A stretch of DNA of 64,000 nt. Origin: Dyadobacter frigoris. Its GTDB lineage: Bacteria; Bacteroidota; Bacteroidia; Cytophagales; Spirosomataceae. The translations under genes and the position numbers were made by a program. The stretch covers positions 1-64,000 of the forward strand of contig NZ_SZVO01000022.1 of NCBI RefSeq assembly GCF_005280585.1. Direction: 5' to 3'. Within the stretch, counting starts at the first letter, position 1. The number at the start of each line of letters is the position of its first letter. Under the pieces are notes generated by a model, which made no database searches, was not told where the DNA came from, and saw only the letters and a program-made list of their open reading frames with translations. This document shows positions 45,200 through 54,438 of the stretch, piece by piece.

Positions 45200-46318
45200 T
45201 CGACATGGTAGCCTCGGAATTTATTCCGTGGAAAAGAAATCCAAAACACCCAATCATAAATGCCATAGGCATGGCCGACTTTGTAACCGCGGAATTCATT
45301 CCCTGGAAAATAAATCCAAAACACCCAATCATAAATGCAGTAGGCATGGCCAACATGGTAGCCGCAGAATTTATTTCGTGGAAATTTAAAACATACGACC
45401 ACAAAATGCCATAGGCATGGCAGACATGGTAGCCCCGGAATTCATTCCGGGGAAATTCAAAACGTACGATTACAAAATGCCGTAGGCATGACCGACATGG
45501 TAGCCGCGGAATTCATTCCCTGGAAAATAAATCCAAAACACCCAATCATAAATGCCGTAGGCATGGCCGACTTTGTAACCGCGGAATTCATTCCGTGGAA
45601 ATTCAAAACGTACGATTATAAAATGCCGTAGGCATGGCCAACATGGTAGCCGCGGAATTCATTCCGTGGAAAAGGAAATTCAAAACATACGATTACAAAT
45701 GCCGTAGGCATGGCAGACATGGTAGCCGCGGAATTCATTCCGTGGAAAAGGAAATTCAAAACATACGATTACAAATGCCGTAGGCATGGCCAACATGGTA
45801 GCCGCGGAATTCATTCCGTGGAAAAGGAAATTCAAAACATACGATTACAAATGCCGTAGGCATGGCCAACATGGTAGCCGCAGAATTTATTTCGTGGAAA
45901 TTTAAAACATACGACCACAAAATGCCATAGGCATGGCCGACATGGTAGCCCCGGAATTCATTCCGTGGAAATTCAAAACGTACGATTATAAAATGCCGTA
46001 GGCATGGCCAACATGGTAGCCGCGGAATTCATTCCCTGGAAAATAAATCCAAAACACCCAATCATAAATGCCATAGGCATGGCCGACTTTGTAACCGCGG
46101 AATTCATTCCGTGGAAAAGGAAATTCAAATCATACGATTACAAAATGCCATAGGCATGGCCAACATGGTAACCGCGGAATTCATTCCGTGGAAAAGGAAA
46201 TTCAAAACATACGATTACAAATGCCGTAGGCATGGCCAACATGGTAACCGCGGAATTCATTCCGTGGAAAAGGAAATTCAAAACATACGATTACAAATGC
46301 CGTAGGCATGGCAGACAT
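45200..46318 (+). repeat. Tandem array of 71-77 bp palindromic units
   Basis: Fifteen direct copies of ATGCC(G/A)TAGGCATGG begin at 45260, 45335, 45406, 45477, 45552, 45623, 45699, 45775, 45851, 45922, 45993, 46068, 46145, 46221 and 46297; the unit before the first is partial. Each core palindrome (TGCC-GTA-GGCA) is followed by (A/G)ACATGGTA(G/A)CC and a second palindrome around GCGGAATTCATTCCGTGG, then one of three spacer types: AAAGGAAATTCAAAACATACG (76-77 bp unit), AAATTCAAAACGTACG (71 bp) and AAAATAAATCCAAAACACCC (75 bp). No coding potential, no cas genes, no transposase. Confidence 0.92.
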
Positions 46319-46445
46319 GAAAACAAACAAAAACTTAGCTATACGAAAAAAAATCCCTCTTTGTCGTAAAACAAATTTGTAATGAATAACTTTAAGAGCC
46401 ACTCCTGTCACGGATTGCGCATCTAAACTTTATCCTAAACCTTAT

Positions 46446-47441
46446 ATGAATACCAATGAAATTCCGGTCGCAGTTGTCGGCCTTGGCCTGATGGGTTCCA
46501 GCATTGCAACTTGCCTGCTTATTGCCGGTCATCCCGTTGTGGCGCTGGCTCCGCTCAACAGTGACCTTTTATTTGCTAAAAAACGAATTATTGACCATTT
46601 AGAAAAGGCCGTAAAAAATGGAATCATTCCTCATTCTCCCGATTACTATTTAGCAAATCTGCTGATCACAGAAGATTATTCAGAATTATATGCATCCAAA
46701 TTGGTAATCGAATGCACTATAGAAGACATTGATATAAAAGAATCAGTCTACAAAAAAGTAGAAGCCGTTATAGCTTCTGACGCACTTTTGGTAAGCAATA
46801 CTTCCGCTATTCCGATCAGTAAACTGCAAAAACTGACCTTACATCCTGAACGTTTTCTGGGACTTCACTGGACTGAACCTGCCCATACGACCCGGTTTTT
46901 GGAAATAATTTGTGGTGACGACAGTAATATCTCCTATGGAGAATATTTGTATGAACTTTCACATCAATGGGGAAAAGAGCCAATATTGGTCCGCAAAGAT
47001 ATTGCAGGTTTTATAACCAACCGCCTGATGTACGCGATGTACCGGGAAGCGATAAGCCTGGTGGAAAATGGTTACGCGACGGTTGAAGACGTGGACAGAT
47101 CCTGCCGAAATAATGCCGGTTATTTTATGACTTTCGTAGGTATTTTTCGCTGGATGGATTTGACCGGCGTTGCTGCTTATCATACCGTGATGAAGAATTT
47201 ATTACCAACCCTGAACAACAGTCCGGAAGTACCTGAATTAATTTCAAAAATTGTTGAGGAAGGCGGTAGAGGTATCTCTAATTCCAAAGGATTTTATGAC
47301 TATGAACCCGGTGAAGCTGCTATGTGGGAAAAGACTTTTTCGGAATTCAATTATGAAATCCGGGAAATTGCGTTGCGGTATCCTGCTGACATTGTTAAAA
47401 AAAAGTTGAAGGAGCAGCAACAGCAGCAACAAAATCAGTGA
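46446..47441 (+). CDS. 3-hydroxyacyl-CoA dehydrogenase family protein
   Basis: A 331-residue protein with the NAD-binding Rossmann domain (VAVVGLGLMGSSIATCLLIAGH) and the HCDH C-terminal domain (ITNRLMYAMYREAISLVENG, GRGISNSKGFYDYEPGE). The catalytic region has SNTSAIPISKL and LGLHWTEPAHTTRFLEII; the usual His-Phe-Phe-x-Pro is HWTEP here, pointing to a hydroxyacid dehydrogenase with a non-standard substrate (for example lambda-crystallin/L-gulonate type). It ends in a Gln-rich tail. It directly follows the repeat array, and nothing nearby assigns the pathway. Confidence 0.87.
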   Translation: MNTNEIPVAVVGLGLMGSSIATCLLIAGHPVVALAPLNSDLLFAKKRIIDHLEKAVKNGIIPHSPDYYLANLLITEDYSELYASKLVIECTIEDIDIKESVYKKVEAVIASDALLVSNTSAIPISKLQKLTLHPERFLGLHWTEPAHTTRFLEIICGDDSNISYGEYLYELSHQWGKEPILVRKDIAGFITNRLMYAMYREAISLVENGYATVEDVDRSCRNNAGYFMTFVGIFRWMDLTGVAAYHTVMKNLLPTLNNSPEVPELISKIVEEGGRGISNSKGFYDYEPGEAAMWEKTFSEFNYEIREIALRYPADIVKKKLKEQQQQQQNQ

Positions 47442-47467
47442 TTTTGTAATAATATCGGGCGAAATTC

Positions 47468-47563
47468 TTTCTATAATAATGTCATCCTTTCAGGATTTAA
47501 AATGACGGTGAGACGGCTGGTCGTTATCTAATTTTCCATTTTGAGATAACATTATTATAGAAA
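47468..47563. repeat. 15-bp inverted repeat pair between convergent genes
   Basis: TTTCTATAATAATGT (47468-47482) and its exact complement (47549-47563) flank 66 bases. An inner imperfect pairing (GTCAT with ATGAC) is possible. It may act as a loose terminator between two convergent genes or be a small mobile-element relic. Confidence 0.55.
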
Positions 47564-47573
47564 AAAGCTTATT

Positions 47574-48812
47574 TCAATTAATAATAAATTCACTGGACGC
47601 AGAAACATTTCTGTGATCTTTTAAATAGAAAAATCCATACTTAAATCTTTCCTTCGGAACAGGGCAATACAGCGTTTTTGTCTTGGAATCAATCTGTACT
47701 TTCTTACTACTCCAAACACGGTTTTCATTTAGAGAAGTGGTGTCGTTTGAGTAATAAAAATCGGCCGTCCTAAGTGAAACTGGTGAAGAATAAGAAGCCG
47801 TCAATGAAGAATCTTTCATTACAATCTGTTTAACTTTTGATAACGGAGCAGTCTGATTTATAACATTTTCGAAAAAGTAGCGGATTTCATGTGGTTCCCA
47901 ACCCACTTCATGGCCATGTTTCATATCAGGAATCAGACACATGGACCGTTGGGCCTCCGGAATCAGTTTGTATGTCTTATCATAGGGAATTACATTGTAA
48001 AATCTGTCCTTATTTCCATTAACAAATAAGAACTGAGGTTTGGCGTACGGCATATAAGAAGACGGATCGAAATACTTCATCCATTTTTTTCTAACGGCAG
48101 GAGAAAGCTTTGCGAGGGGAACTTTAAATATATCCGATTCGTCATAAAATGCACAACCATAAACTGGAACCGCTGCTTTAAAACGATTGTCCAGACTTCC
48201 TACCAAACAAGTAAGATAACCTCCCCAACTGATACCAGTCAAACATGTTTTTGTTGTTTCAACTTCCGGAAAACTCAAAAGCAGTGAATGGGCAAGTATC
48301 GCATTGGCTACGGCCTGGTATGTCCACATATTTTTCAGATCGCTGCCGGTTTCAAGTTTTAGAAATTTATCAAGATCACCCTGTTCCGGGCCGGGCATTG
48401 TATAGGTTTTTACATCATTCTGTTTTCCTGAAAAATCCATTGCAATGGCTGCATAGCCTTCCGCCGCCCACTTTTCCACCCATTCTTTGAAAGCTTTTCC
48501 GCCTCCACCATGCAGCAGTACTACACCAGGAAACTTCGTTTTGCTCTGGGTTTTTCCCAAAATCAAATCGGGATTTGAATAATAAGCAAAAACCTGGGTC
48601 GGTTTTCCGTTGTAATCCACGCCTTTATAAAACAGCGAATAAACATTACCCGTCTTGTTAAGCCATTCTATTTCAGGTGCCTTACTCAAAGCTTTCATAT
48701 CCCATAGCAAAGTATCTACCTTGATAACTTTGTCATTTATAACAGGTACCGATTTCTTTTGAGCGTGTAGCAGCTGAATGCTTACCAGCAGGAGAAAAAT
48801 TAGTTTTTTCAT
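47574..48812 (-). CDS. Secreted alpha/beta-hydrolase (acetyl xylan esterase/dienelactone hydrolase-like)
   Basis: A protein of about 412 residues with a signal peptide from the preferred start at 48812 (MKKLIFLLLVSIQLLHAQ). An ATG at 48845 would overlap the previous gene by 29 bases. The nucleophile elbow is GISWGGYL, preceded by VVLLHGGGGKAFKEWVEKWAAEGYAAIAMDF, and the likely His is in PDMKHGHEVGWEP. These fit prolyl-oligopeptidase/DLH-type carbohydrate esterases. The beta-helix gene lies 4 bases upstream, so the pair is an operon, probably acting on a plant or algal polysaccharide. Confidence 0.85.
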   Translation of the reverse strand: MKKLIFLLLVSIQLLHAQKKSVPVINDKVIKVDTLLWDMKALSKAPEIEWLNKTGNVYSLFYKGVDYNGKPTQVFAYYSNPDLILGKTQSKTKFPGVVLLHGGGGKAFKEWVEKWAAEGYAAIAMDFSGKQNDVKTYTMPGPEQGDLDKFLKLETGSDLKNMWTYQAVANAILAHSLLLSFPEVETTKTCLTGISWGGYLTCLVGSLDNRFKAAVPVYGCAFYDESDIFKVPLAKLSPAVRKKWMKYFDPSSYMPYAKPQFLFVNGNKDRFYNVIPYDKTYKLIPEAQRSMCLIPDMKHGHEVGWEPHEIRYFFENVINQTAPLSKVKQIVMKDSSLTASYSSPVSLRTADFYYSNDTTSLNENRVWSSKKVQIDSKTKTLYCPVPKERFKYGFFYLKDHRNVSASSEFIIN

Positions 48813-48816
48813 AAAG

Positions 48817-50160
48817 TCACTGATGATTAATTTCCCTGAATTCACCGAAAATAGTATTGTTTGAGCTCATAACTTCATCCTGAGATACATTATCAAATTT
48901 TATAGCACTTCCTGGAACATGATAGATTTTATTATTCTTAATTACTATTTGTTTCGCTTTGGAAAGATGAATCCCGCTTCCTTGTTTTTCAATTTCTCCT
49001 GTGTGATGAAAGGTATTATTAATAATTGCAATTTGGCTTGAATTATCATTTTTGATCTTATCATTTCCTAGCAAAGAAAACGCACTTGTACCCACATGAT
49101 CGACCAGGCAATTGACAATTGTATCATTTTTGTTGTAACCAGATAACATAATCGCATTTCCTCCTAAATCACCAAAACTGCAACTTTCAATCCTGCAATT
49201 TTCAGTACCATTTAAAAGTAAAGCCCCCCCTCTGAACACGGCCCGGTCACTGCCGGAAACTGCTTCTTTGCTTTCCATAAAGGATCGTTCATTATGCCTG
49301 AAATACAGATTTCTGAAAACTACATTTCGTATTGGATTTTGGGCTGAACCCTGCAATTCTATACTGTTTTTCAAATTTGAAACTTCAATAATTGCCTTGG
49401 ACAAATCTGTTTTATTTTCTGGATAGAAGTATAAAAAATGAAGTGTTTTATCAAAATACCATTCACCAGGAGCGTCCAGTTCTCCAAAAATATTTTCTAC
49501 AAAACGTACGTATTTATCAGGATGAACAGGTCTATTATATTGCCATCCGCCATCAAGTTCCACATTATCAGTATCATCGACGCCAGTGATTTTGTAATGA
49601 AGACTTCCTTTTCTGTCCTCATCCAGCGCATGCAGATACCCACCAAAAGGATTTCCCCAGCTTAACACCCGGACGTAATAAGTGGCATCCTCAGCCGTAC
49701 CATTAAAAATCCCTGCCGTTGAATCTGCATTCGGATATCTTGCCATAGGTTGTGAAACGCCGTCAACGTATAATCTTTCAAAAGAAATTTCAGGTGGGAC
49801 AACAGTCCGGTATATCCCATTTTTGAATAATTGCCAGTCTGGACTAATCCTTCTCCCCGCACTTATAATCACTTTTTCTTTTGCAAATGCCTTAATTTCC
49901 AACGCTTCCGGCAACTTTGCATTGCTCTTGATAACAACTGTTTCAGGTAAATAATATGTACCACTCCTCAGTTGAATGCTGACCTGCTTTCCTGAAAAGC
50001 TTTCCCTGGCCGACAAAGCTTTTTTCAAAGTTTGGAAAGGTTTTTCAAAAGTCCCTGCATTATTATCCTTCCCTTTTACCGAAACATATATTTTATGAAC
50101 CTGACCATTGGCAGGAAAAATCAAAACAAAAAAATATAAAAGAAGACAAAAACGCTGCAT
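48817..50160 (-). CDS. Secreted right-handed parallel beta-helix protein
   Basis: A 447-residue exported protein (signal peptide about residues 1-19, ending ANGQ). An N-terminal DUF1565-like start (IYVSVKGKDNNAGTFEKPFQTLKKAL) is followed by a region typical of secreted parallel beta-helix glycan enzymes: NVVFRNLYFRHNERS, NCRIESCSFGDLGGNAIMLSGYNK, IAIINNTFHHTGE, IVIKNNKIYHVPGSAI. The helix seems to stop abruptly near residue 440, so the C-terminus may be shorter than in longer relatives. Possible pectate lyase-, or other lyase/glycosidase-like activity; no catalytic residues recognised. First gene of a two-gene operon with the hydrolase. Confidence 0.82.
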   Translation of the reverse strand: MQRFCLLLYFFVLIFPANGQVHKIYVSVKGKDNNAGTFEKPFQTLKKALSARESFSGKQVSIQLRSGTYYLPETVVIKSNAKLPEALEIKAFAKEKVIISAGRRISPDWQLFKNGIYRTVVPPEISFERLYVDGVSQPMARYPNADSTAGIFNGTAEDATYYVRVLSWGNPFGGYLHALDEDRKGSLHYKITGVDDTDNVELDGGWQYNRPVHPDKYVRFVENIFGELDAPGEWYFDKTLHFLYFYPENKTDLSKAIIEVSNLKNSIELQGSAQNPIRNVVFRNLYFRHNERSFMESKEAVSGSDRAVFRGGALLLNGTENCRIESCSFGDLGGNAIMLSGYNKNDTIVNCLVDHVGTSAFSLLGNDKIKNDNSSQIAIINNTFHHTGEIEKQGSGIHLSKAKQIVIKNNKIYHVPGSAIKFDNVSQDEVMSSNNTIFGEFREINHQ

Positions 50161-50455
50161 TAATCAGTCAATTTCAATTCAGGGTTTATCTATTTTTTTC
50201 AAATCAGCAAATCCGTATAAATGCTTTATTTTAAAAGAAGTTATCCATTTTTCTTACTCCAAAAGCTGTATTATTTATTTGTTTTTTTAAGTAATAAAGT
50301 GGTTCTTCTGGTCAGAGTTGAGTAGCTTTGGGGCGTTTCCGGGAAGTACTATTTCGTCATATTCCAGGTAAGATAAAATATAAAATTACAAAGATTTACT
50401 TTCTGACTTTTTCAGAAACACTTTTCAGTTTTACTTACATAATTGCAACTCACCT

Positions 50456-51781
50456 ATGGATAATTTCCTGGCTGCAAGATCTCAAATGGCCCTTTCTCTG
50501 GGTTTTCACATCATATTTTCATGTATTGGTATGGTGATGCCGTTTTTCATGGCCGTGGCACATTACTACTACCTGAAAACCGATAAAATTGTTTACAAAA
50601 ATATAACAAAAGCATGGAGTAAGGGCGTTGCCATTTTCTTTGCAACAGGCGCCGTTTCGGGTACTGTATTATCTTTCGAACTCGGACTGCTTTGGCCTAA
50701 ATTCATGGAACATGCCGGGCCTATTTTCGGGATGCCTTTTTCTTTGGAAGGAACTGCTTTTTTTATCGAGGCGATTGCACTTGGCTTCTTTTTGTATGGC
50801 TGGGACCGGTTCAACAAATGGTTTCACTGGTTTACCGGCGTTATTGTCGGAATAAGCGGACTGGCTTCCGGAATTCTTGTTGTAGCAGCAAATGCCTGGA
50901 TGAACAGTCCGGCCGGTTTTGACTTTGTGGACGGACAATACATTAATGTTGATCCCATAAAAGCAATGTTCAACAAAGCCTGGTTTTCCCAATCCCTGCA
51001 TATGTCCATCGCCGCTTTTGCAGCCACAGGTTTTGCGGTTGCAGGTGTTCATGCGCTGATGATTATCAGGAGACAAAATGTTTATTTTCATACTAAATCA
51101 TTTACCATAGCGGCGATTTTCGGTTGCGTGGCTGCGGTGCTTCAGCCATTAAGCGGGGACATTTCGGCAAAAGATGTCGCAAAAAGACAACCTGCAAAAC
51201 TGGCTGCGATGGAAGCTCATTTTTTTACCGAAAAATCTGCCGGACTTGTCGTTGGCGGAATCCCGGATACGGAAAACAAAAAAGTAGGTTACGGAATTAA
51301 GATCCCGGGCCTGCTTAGTTTTATGGCGCACGGAGATTTTAGTTCCGAAGTTAAAGGACTTGATCAGTTTCCGGAAAAAGATCAGCCATCGGTTCCCATT
51401 ACGCATTATGCTTTCCAGATTATGGTAGGTTTGGGAATGGCGATGATGGGTATTTCATTTTTGTATTTTCTCGCCCTTTGGAAAAAGAAGAAATGGCTTC
51501 AGAGTGACTGGCTGCTTAAACTTTTTGTAGCTGCTACCCCGCTTGGATTTCTGGCTGTTGAAGCTGGCTGGACAGTTACCGAAGTGGGACGGCAGCCCTG
51601 GATTATTTACAATGTTATGCGCACAGCTGATGCGGTCACACCTATGCCCGGGATCGGTTATTCCTTTTACATGTTCACGATCATGTATTTTTCACTCGCT
51701 GCAATCGTAATTTTTATGTTATACCGACAAATAAAAATGGTGCCCAAACTCTACGATTTACCCGAAGGAGCACAAGATTAA
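50456..51781 (+). CDS. cydA: Cytochrome bd ubiquinol oxidase subunit I
   Basis: A 441-residue inner-membrane subunit that holds the three hemes and oxidises quinol, reducing O2 to water at low oxygen. Visible: His18 (GFHIIFSCIG), conserved Glu98 and Glu105 (SLEGTAFFIEA), GWDRF, His182 (QSLHMSI) and GRQPW before the last helices. The quinol-binding Q loop is short, so it belongs to the short-Q-loop (CIO-like) group and should be less similar to E. coli bd-I. Followed 58 bases later by cydB. No cydX or cydDC nearby. Confidence 0.95.
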   Translation: MDNFLAARSQMALSLGFHIIFSCIGMVMPFFMAVAHYYYLKTDKIVYKNITKAWSKGVAIFFATGAVSGTVLSFELGLLWPKFMEHAGPIFGMPFSLEGTAFFIEAIALGFFLYGWDRFNKWFHWFTGVIVGISGLASGILVVAANAWMNSPAGFDFVDGQYINVDPIKAMFNKAWFSQSLHMSIAAFAATGFAVAGVHALMIIRRQNVYFHTKSFTIAAIFGCVAAVLQPLSGDISAKDVAKRQPAKLAAMEAHFFTEKSAGLVVGGIPDTENKKVGYGIKIPGLLSFMAHGDFSSEVKGLDQFPEKDQPSVPITHYAFQIMVGLGMAMMGISFLYFLALWKKKKWLQSDWLLKLFVAATPLGFLAVEAGWTVTEVGRQPWIIYNVMRTADAVTPMPGIGYSFYMFTIMYFSLAAIVIFMLYRQIKMVPKLYDLPEGAQD

Positions 51782-51839
51782 TAGATAGATAACCCAACAT
51801 TCCGAAATTCTATCATTCCATCATTCACCCATTCACAAA

Positions 51840-52859
51840 ATGTTATACGTCGTCATCATATATCTCTGGACTTCTATCCTGCTTTACTTATTGCTGGGTG
51901 GAGCAGATTTCGGGGCCGGAATTATTGAGTTATTCACTTCGAAGGCCAATAAGAAACAGACCAGAAAGACACTTTACGAAGCAATTGGTCCAATTTGGGA
52001 AGCCAATCACATGTGGCTGATCATTGCCATTGTGATATTGTTTGTAGGTTTTCCGGTTATTTACAGCACCATGTCTGTTTATCTGCATATTCCGTTAACG
52101 ATTATGCTTTTAGGAATTATTGCCCGGGGAACCGCATTTACTTTCAGGCATTATGATGCAGTGAAAGACGATATGCAGGATCTTTACAATCCGATTTTCG
52201 CCTATTCCAGTTTCGTTACGCCGTTTTTTCTGGGAATCATTGCAGGAAGTTCAGTATCCGGACATATTGATTTGAAAGCTGATAATTTTTTAGACGCCTA
52301 TATTTTCAGCTGGCTGCATTGGTTTTCGGTTTCAGTCGGATTATTTACGGTTGCGATTTGCGGATTTCTTGCCGCTGTTTTTCTGATTGGAGAAACGGAT
52401 AATGAGCATGATCGGTTACGTTTCATCCGAAAAGCAAAGGCTTTCAATATTGCCGCGGTGATATGTGGTTCGCTCGTATTTGTATCTTCATTGATCGAAG
52501 GAATTCCGCTGATTGATTGGGTTTTTGGTAACATTGTCGGCATTATTGCGATTTCCGCCGCCACATTATCCCTTGCTCTTCTCTGGTATTTAATGTATAA
52601 AGGAAAAGCAAATATTCTACGGATTCTGGCTGGATTTCAGGTTACTATGATTCTTTTGACAACCACTTATCGCCATTATCCAAATATTGTTATTCTAAAA
52701 AACGGTGGATATCTTTCTCTGATCGAACACAGCGGTCATGAAAAAACGATGCAGGCTCTGGCTATGGCATTGCTGATTGGAAGTATTTTTATTTTGCCAG
52801 CATTATTTTATCTGATTTACAGCTTTCAGAAAAAGAAGGTGGATTACGCGACAGATTAA
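51840..52859 (+). CDS. cydB: Cytochrome bd ubiquinol oxidase subunit II
   Basis: A 339-residue membrane subunit with about eight or nine hydrophobic helices. Family features: LLGGADFGAGIIELF near residue 19, AIGPIWEANHMWLI at 47-60, and ARGTAFTFRHYD. It partners CydA to complete the oxidase in the inner membrane. The start at 51840 begins directly with the first transmembrane segment, as in other CydB. Confidence 0.95.
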   Translation: MLYVVIIYLWTSILLYLLLGGADFGAGIIELFTSKANKKQTRKTLYEAIGPIWEANHMWLIIAIVILFVGFPVIYSTMSVYLHIPLTIMLLGIIARGTAFTFRHYDAVKDDMQDLYNPIFAYSSFVTPFFLGIIAGSSVSGHIDLKADNFLDAYIFSWLHWFSVSVGLFTVAICGFLAAVFLIGETDNEHDRLRFIRKAKAFNIAAVICGSLVFVSSLIEGIPLIDWVFGNIVGIIAISAATLSLALLWYLMYKGKANILRILAGFQVTMILLTTTYRHYPNIVILKNGGYLSLIEHSGHEKTMQALAMALLIGSIFILPALFYLIYSFQKKKVDYATD

Positions 52860-52870
52860 TGATTAAAATA

Positions 52871-52905
52871 GAGCATTGTTTTCGAAAGCTCTGAAAACAA
52901 TGCTC
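52871..52905. terminator. Terminator candidate between convergent genes
   Basis: A 13-bp perfect stem (GAGCATTGTTTTC at 52871-52883 with its complement at 52893-52905) sits 12 bases past cydB and 66 bases past the yceI-like stop on the other strand. There is no clean T tract, so strength is uncertain. Confidence 0.65.
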
Positions 52906-52970
52906 TTACAGGTTTGATTCCAGTCTTTTTAACAGCCTGAGCTTTATCCTGCTTAATCATTTTAAACCAT

Positions 52971-53540
52971 TTACTGTCCGAATTCACCATCCGCTGTAAT
53001 CGTAACTTCTTCACTAAGCATCGGTGGAGCAAATTTTGGGCCAATACCAAAATCGGCGCGTTTGATACTACCCGTTGCACGGAAACCCGCAACAGCTTTT
53101 TTATTCATAGGATTTGTAATAGTTCCACGGTACCATAATTCCAAAGTTACTGGCTTGGTAACTCCATGCATGGTCAGGTCTCCTGTAAGCTGGTATTTAT
53201 CTGTCCCGGTTTTCTTAACCCCGGTACTTTTAAAAGTTAATTCAGGATTCGCGGTTGCATCAAAGAAATCAGGTGATTTAAGATGCTCGTTGCGTCTGTC
53301 AACTCCTGTATTAATAGAACCCGTTTTTGCAGTCAGCTCAAAGGACGCGTCACTAAAATCCGGTTTTGAAGCTTTGATTGTCGCATCAAAATCAGTAAAA
53401 GCTCCTGAAACAGTAGACACGCCATTATGTGTAATGTCGAATTTCAGCTGGGAGTGAGCCTTATCAGATTTCCAGGCGGTTTGTGCAAAACCAGCAAACG
53501 AAAAAACGGACAACAAGAGAACAAGAGAAATTTTCTTCAT
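52971..53540 (-). CDS. YceI family secreted protein
   Basis: A 189-residue lipocalin-like protein with a Sec signal peptide (ending AGFAQ, about residue 19). The YceI family pattern is clear: AWKSDKAHSQLKFDITHNGVSTVSGAFTDFDATI, NTGVDRRNEHLKSPDFFDA, and GDLTMHGVTKPVTLEL. Members bind polyisoprenoid chains in the periplasm, and some respond to osmotic, acid or oxidative stress. Whether it supports quinone traffic for the adjacent bd oxidase is only a guess from position. Confidence 0.93.
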   Translation of the reverse strand: MKKISLVLLLSVFSFAGFAQTAWKSDKAHSQLKFDITHNGVSTVSGAFTDFDATIKASKPDFSDASFELTAKTGSINTGVDRRNEHLKSPDFFDATANPELTFKSTGVKKTGTDKYQLTGDLTMHGVTKPVTLELWYRGTITNPMNKKAVAGFRATGSIKRADFGIGPKFAPPMLSEEVTITADGEFGQ

Positions 53541-53728
53541 GATTACAGCAAGTTTAATTGATACGATTAGGTGATAAATTTAAAATAAGACCTGACAGGA
53601 ATTGGAACGATTAATTTATGAAGATTAAACGAGTAAACTCAACGTTACCAGCACTTTTATTTTGTAATAATTTAAAGGAAATATTTTGACAAAGTAAGAT
53701 GTAAGGTTTTCAAATTTATTCTATTAAA

Positions 53729-54310
53729 GTGATGGAAAAGGATACGTTGCTCTGGCAGAGATTTAAGGATGGAGACCGCACAGCCTTTGAATCAATGATT
53801 AGAATATATTATCGGCCATTATTTGAGTATGGCAGGAAAATCATGCAGGATCCTGATATGCTGAAAGATTGTATACATGATCTTTTTACCTCGCTTTGGG
53901 AAAGAAGAACTTCCATAGGAAATACAGATCACATCAAACCTTATCTTTTAACAAGCCTGCGGAACAGGATCTTCAAAGAAAAGCAAAGATCCGATTTGCT
54001 GGTCACTATTGAAGACTGGCAGGAAGAATCCATTATGACAGAAGATACCGTTGAAATGAAAATTATTTCAACCGATTCTACACTTGAAAACGAGCATAGG
54101 ATCCATCACATTATGCACACGCTTACCCGTCGTCAGCAGGAAATCATACATCTCAAATTTTACGAAAATCTGTCAAACGACGAAATAGCCGTCGTCATGG
54201 CCATATCCCGTCCCGCCGTTTCCAATCTGCTGCATCAGGCCCTTAAATTGTTTCGTGAGAAATGGTTCTCATTACTTTGTATGATTATCATCTTATTTAT
54301 ATCATTCTGA
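53729..54310 (+). CDS. ECF sigma factor (Bacteroidota SusCD-type)
   Basis: A 193-residue extracytoplasmic-function sigma factor. Region 2 is seen as FESMIRIYYRPLFEYGRKIMQDPDMLKDCIHDLFTSLWER and region 4 as LTRRQQEIIHLKFYENLSNDEIAVVMAISRPAVSNLLHQAL, with helix-turn-helix. It is followed by a fecR-type anti-sigma gene and a SusC/D pair, the classic arrangement in which substrate passage through the TonB receptor frees the sigma factor to transcribe the locus. Confidence 0.93.
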   Translation: MMEKDTLLWQRFKDGDRTAFESMIRIYYRPLFEYGRKIMQDPDMLKDCIHDLFTSLWERRTSIGNTDHIKPYLLTSLRNRIFKEKQRSDLLVTIEDWQEESIMTEDTVEMKIISTDSTLENEHRIHHIMHTLTRRQQEIIHLKFYENLSNDEIAVVMAISRPAVSNLLHQALKLFREKWFSLLCMIIILFISF

Positions 54311-54438
54311 TAATCAGATAGATATATTTAATTGAAATTTATTTTCAAATTTTATAAAATTTTTTCAAGATTTTTTGATGATATCCGTGTACAATTGAGA
54401 TTATACCTATGTAAGCTCGATATTTTTTGTGCTATGAT

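Noticed and set aside
46111..46305. Short ORFs inside the repeat array with repeated peptides such as GMANMVTAEFIPWK
   Set aside because: They arise because the unit has an open frame. They do not keep one frame across units of 71, 75 and 76 bases, have no start context, and occur on both strands.
45200..46318. CRISPR array
   Set aside because: Spacing is regular, but the intervals fall into only three near-identical types, the conserved part is the longer part of each unit and is itself palindromic, unit lengths vary from 71 to 77, and there are no cas genes nearby.
52856..53092. 78-residue minus-strand ORF overlapping the YceI gene end
   Set aside because: It lies in a different frame over a well-supported gene and has no coding signals of its own.
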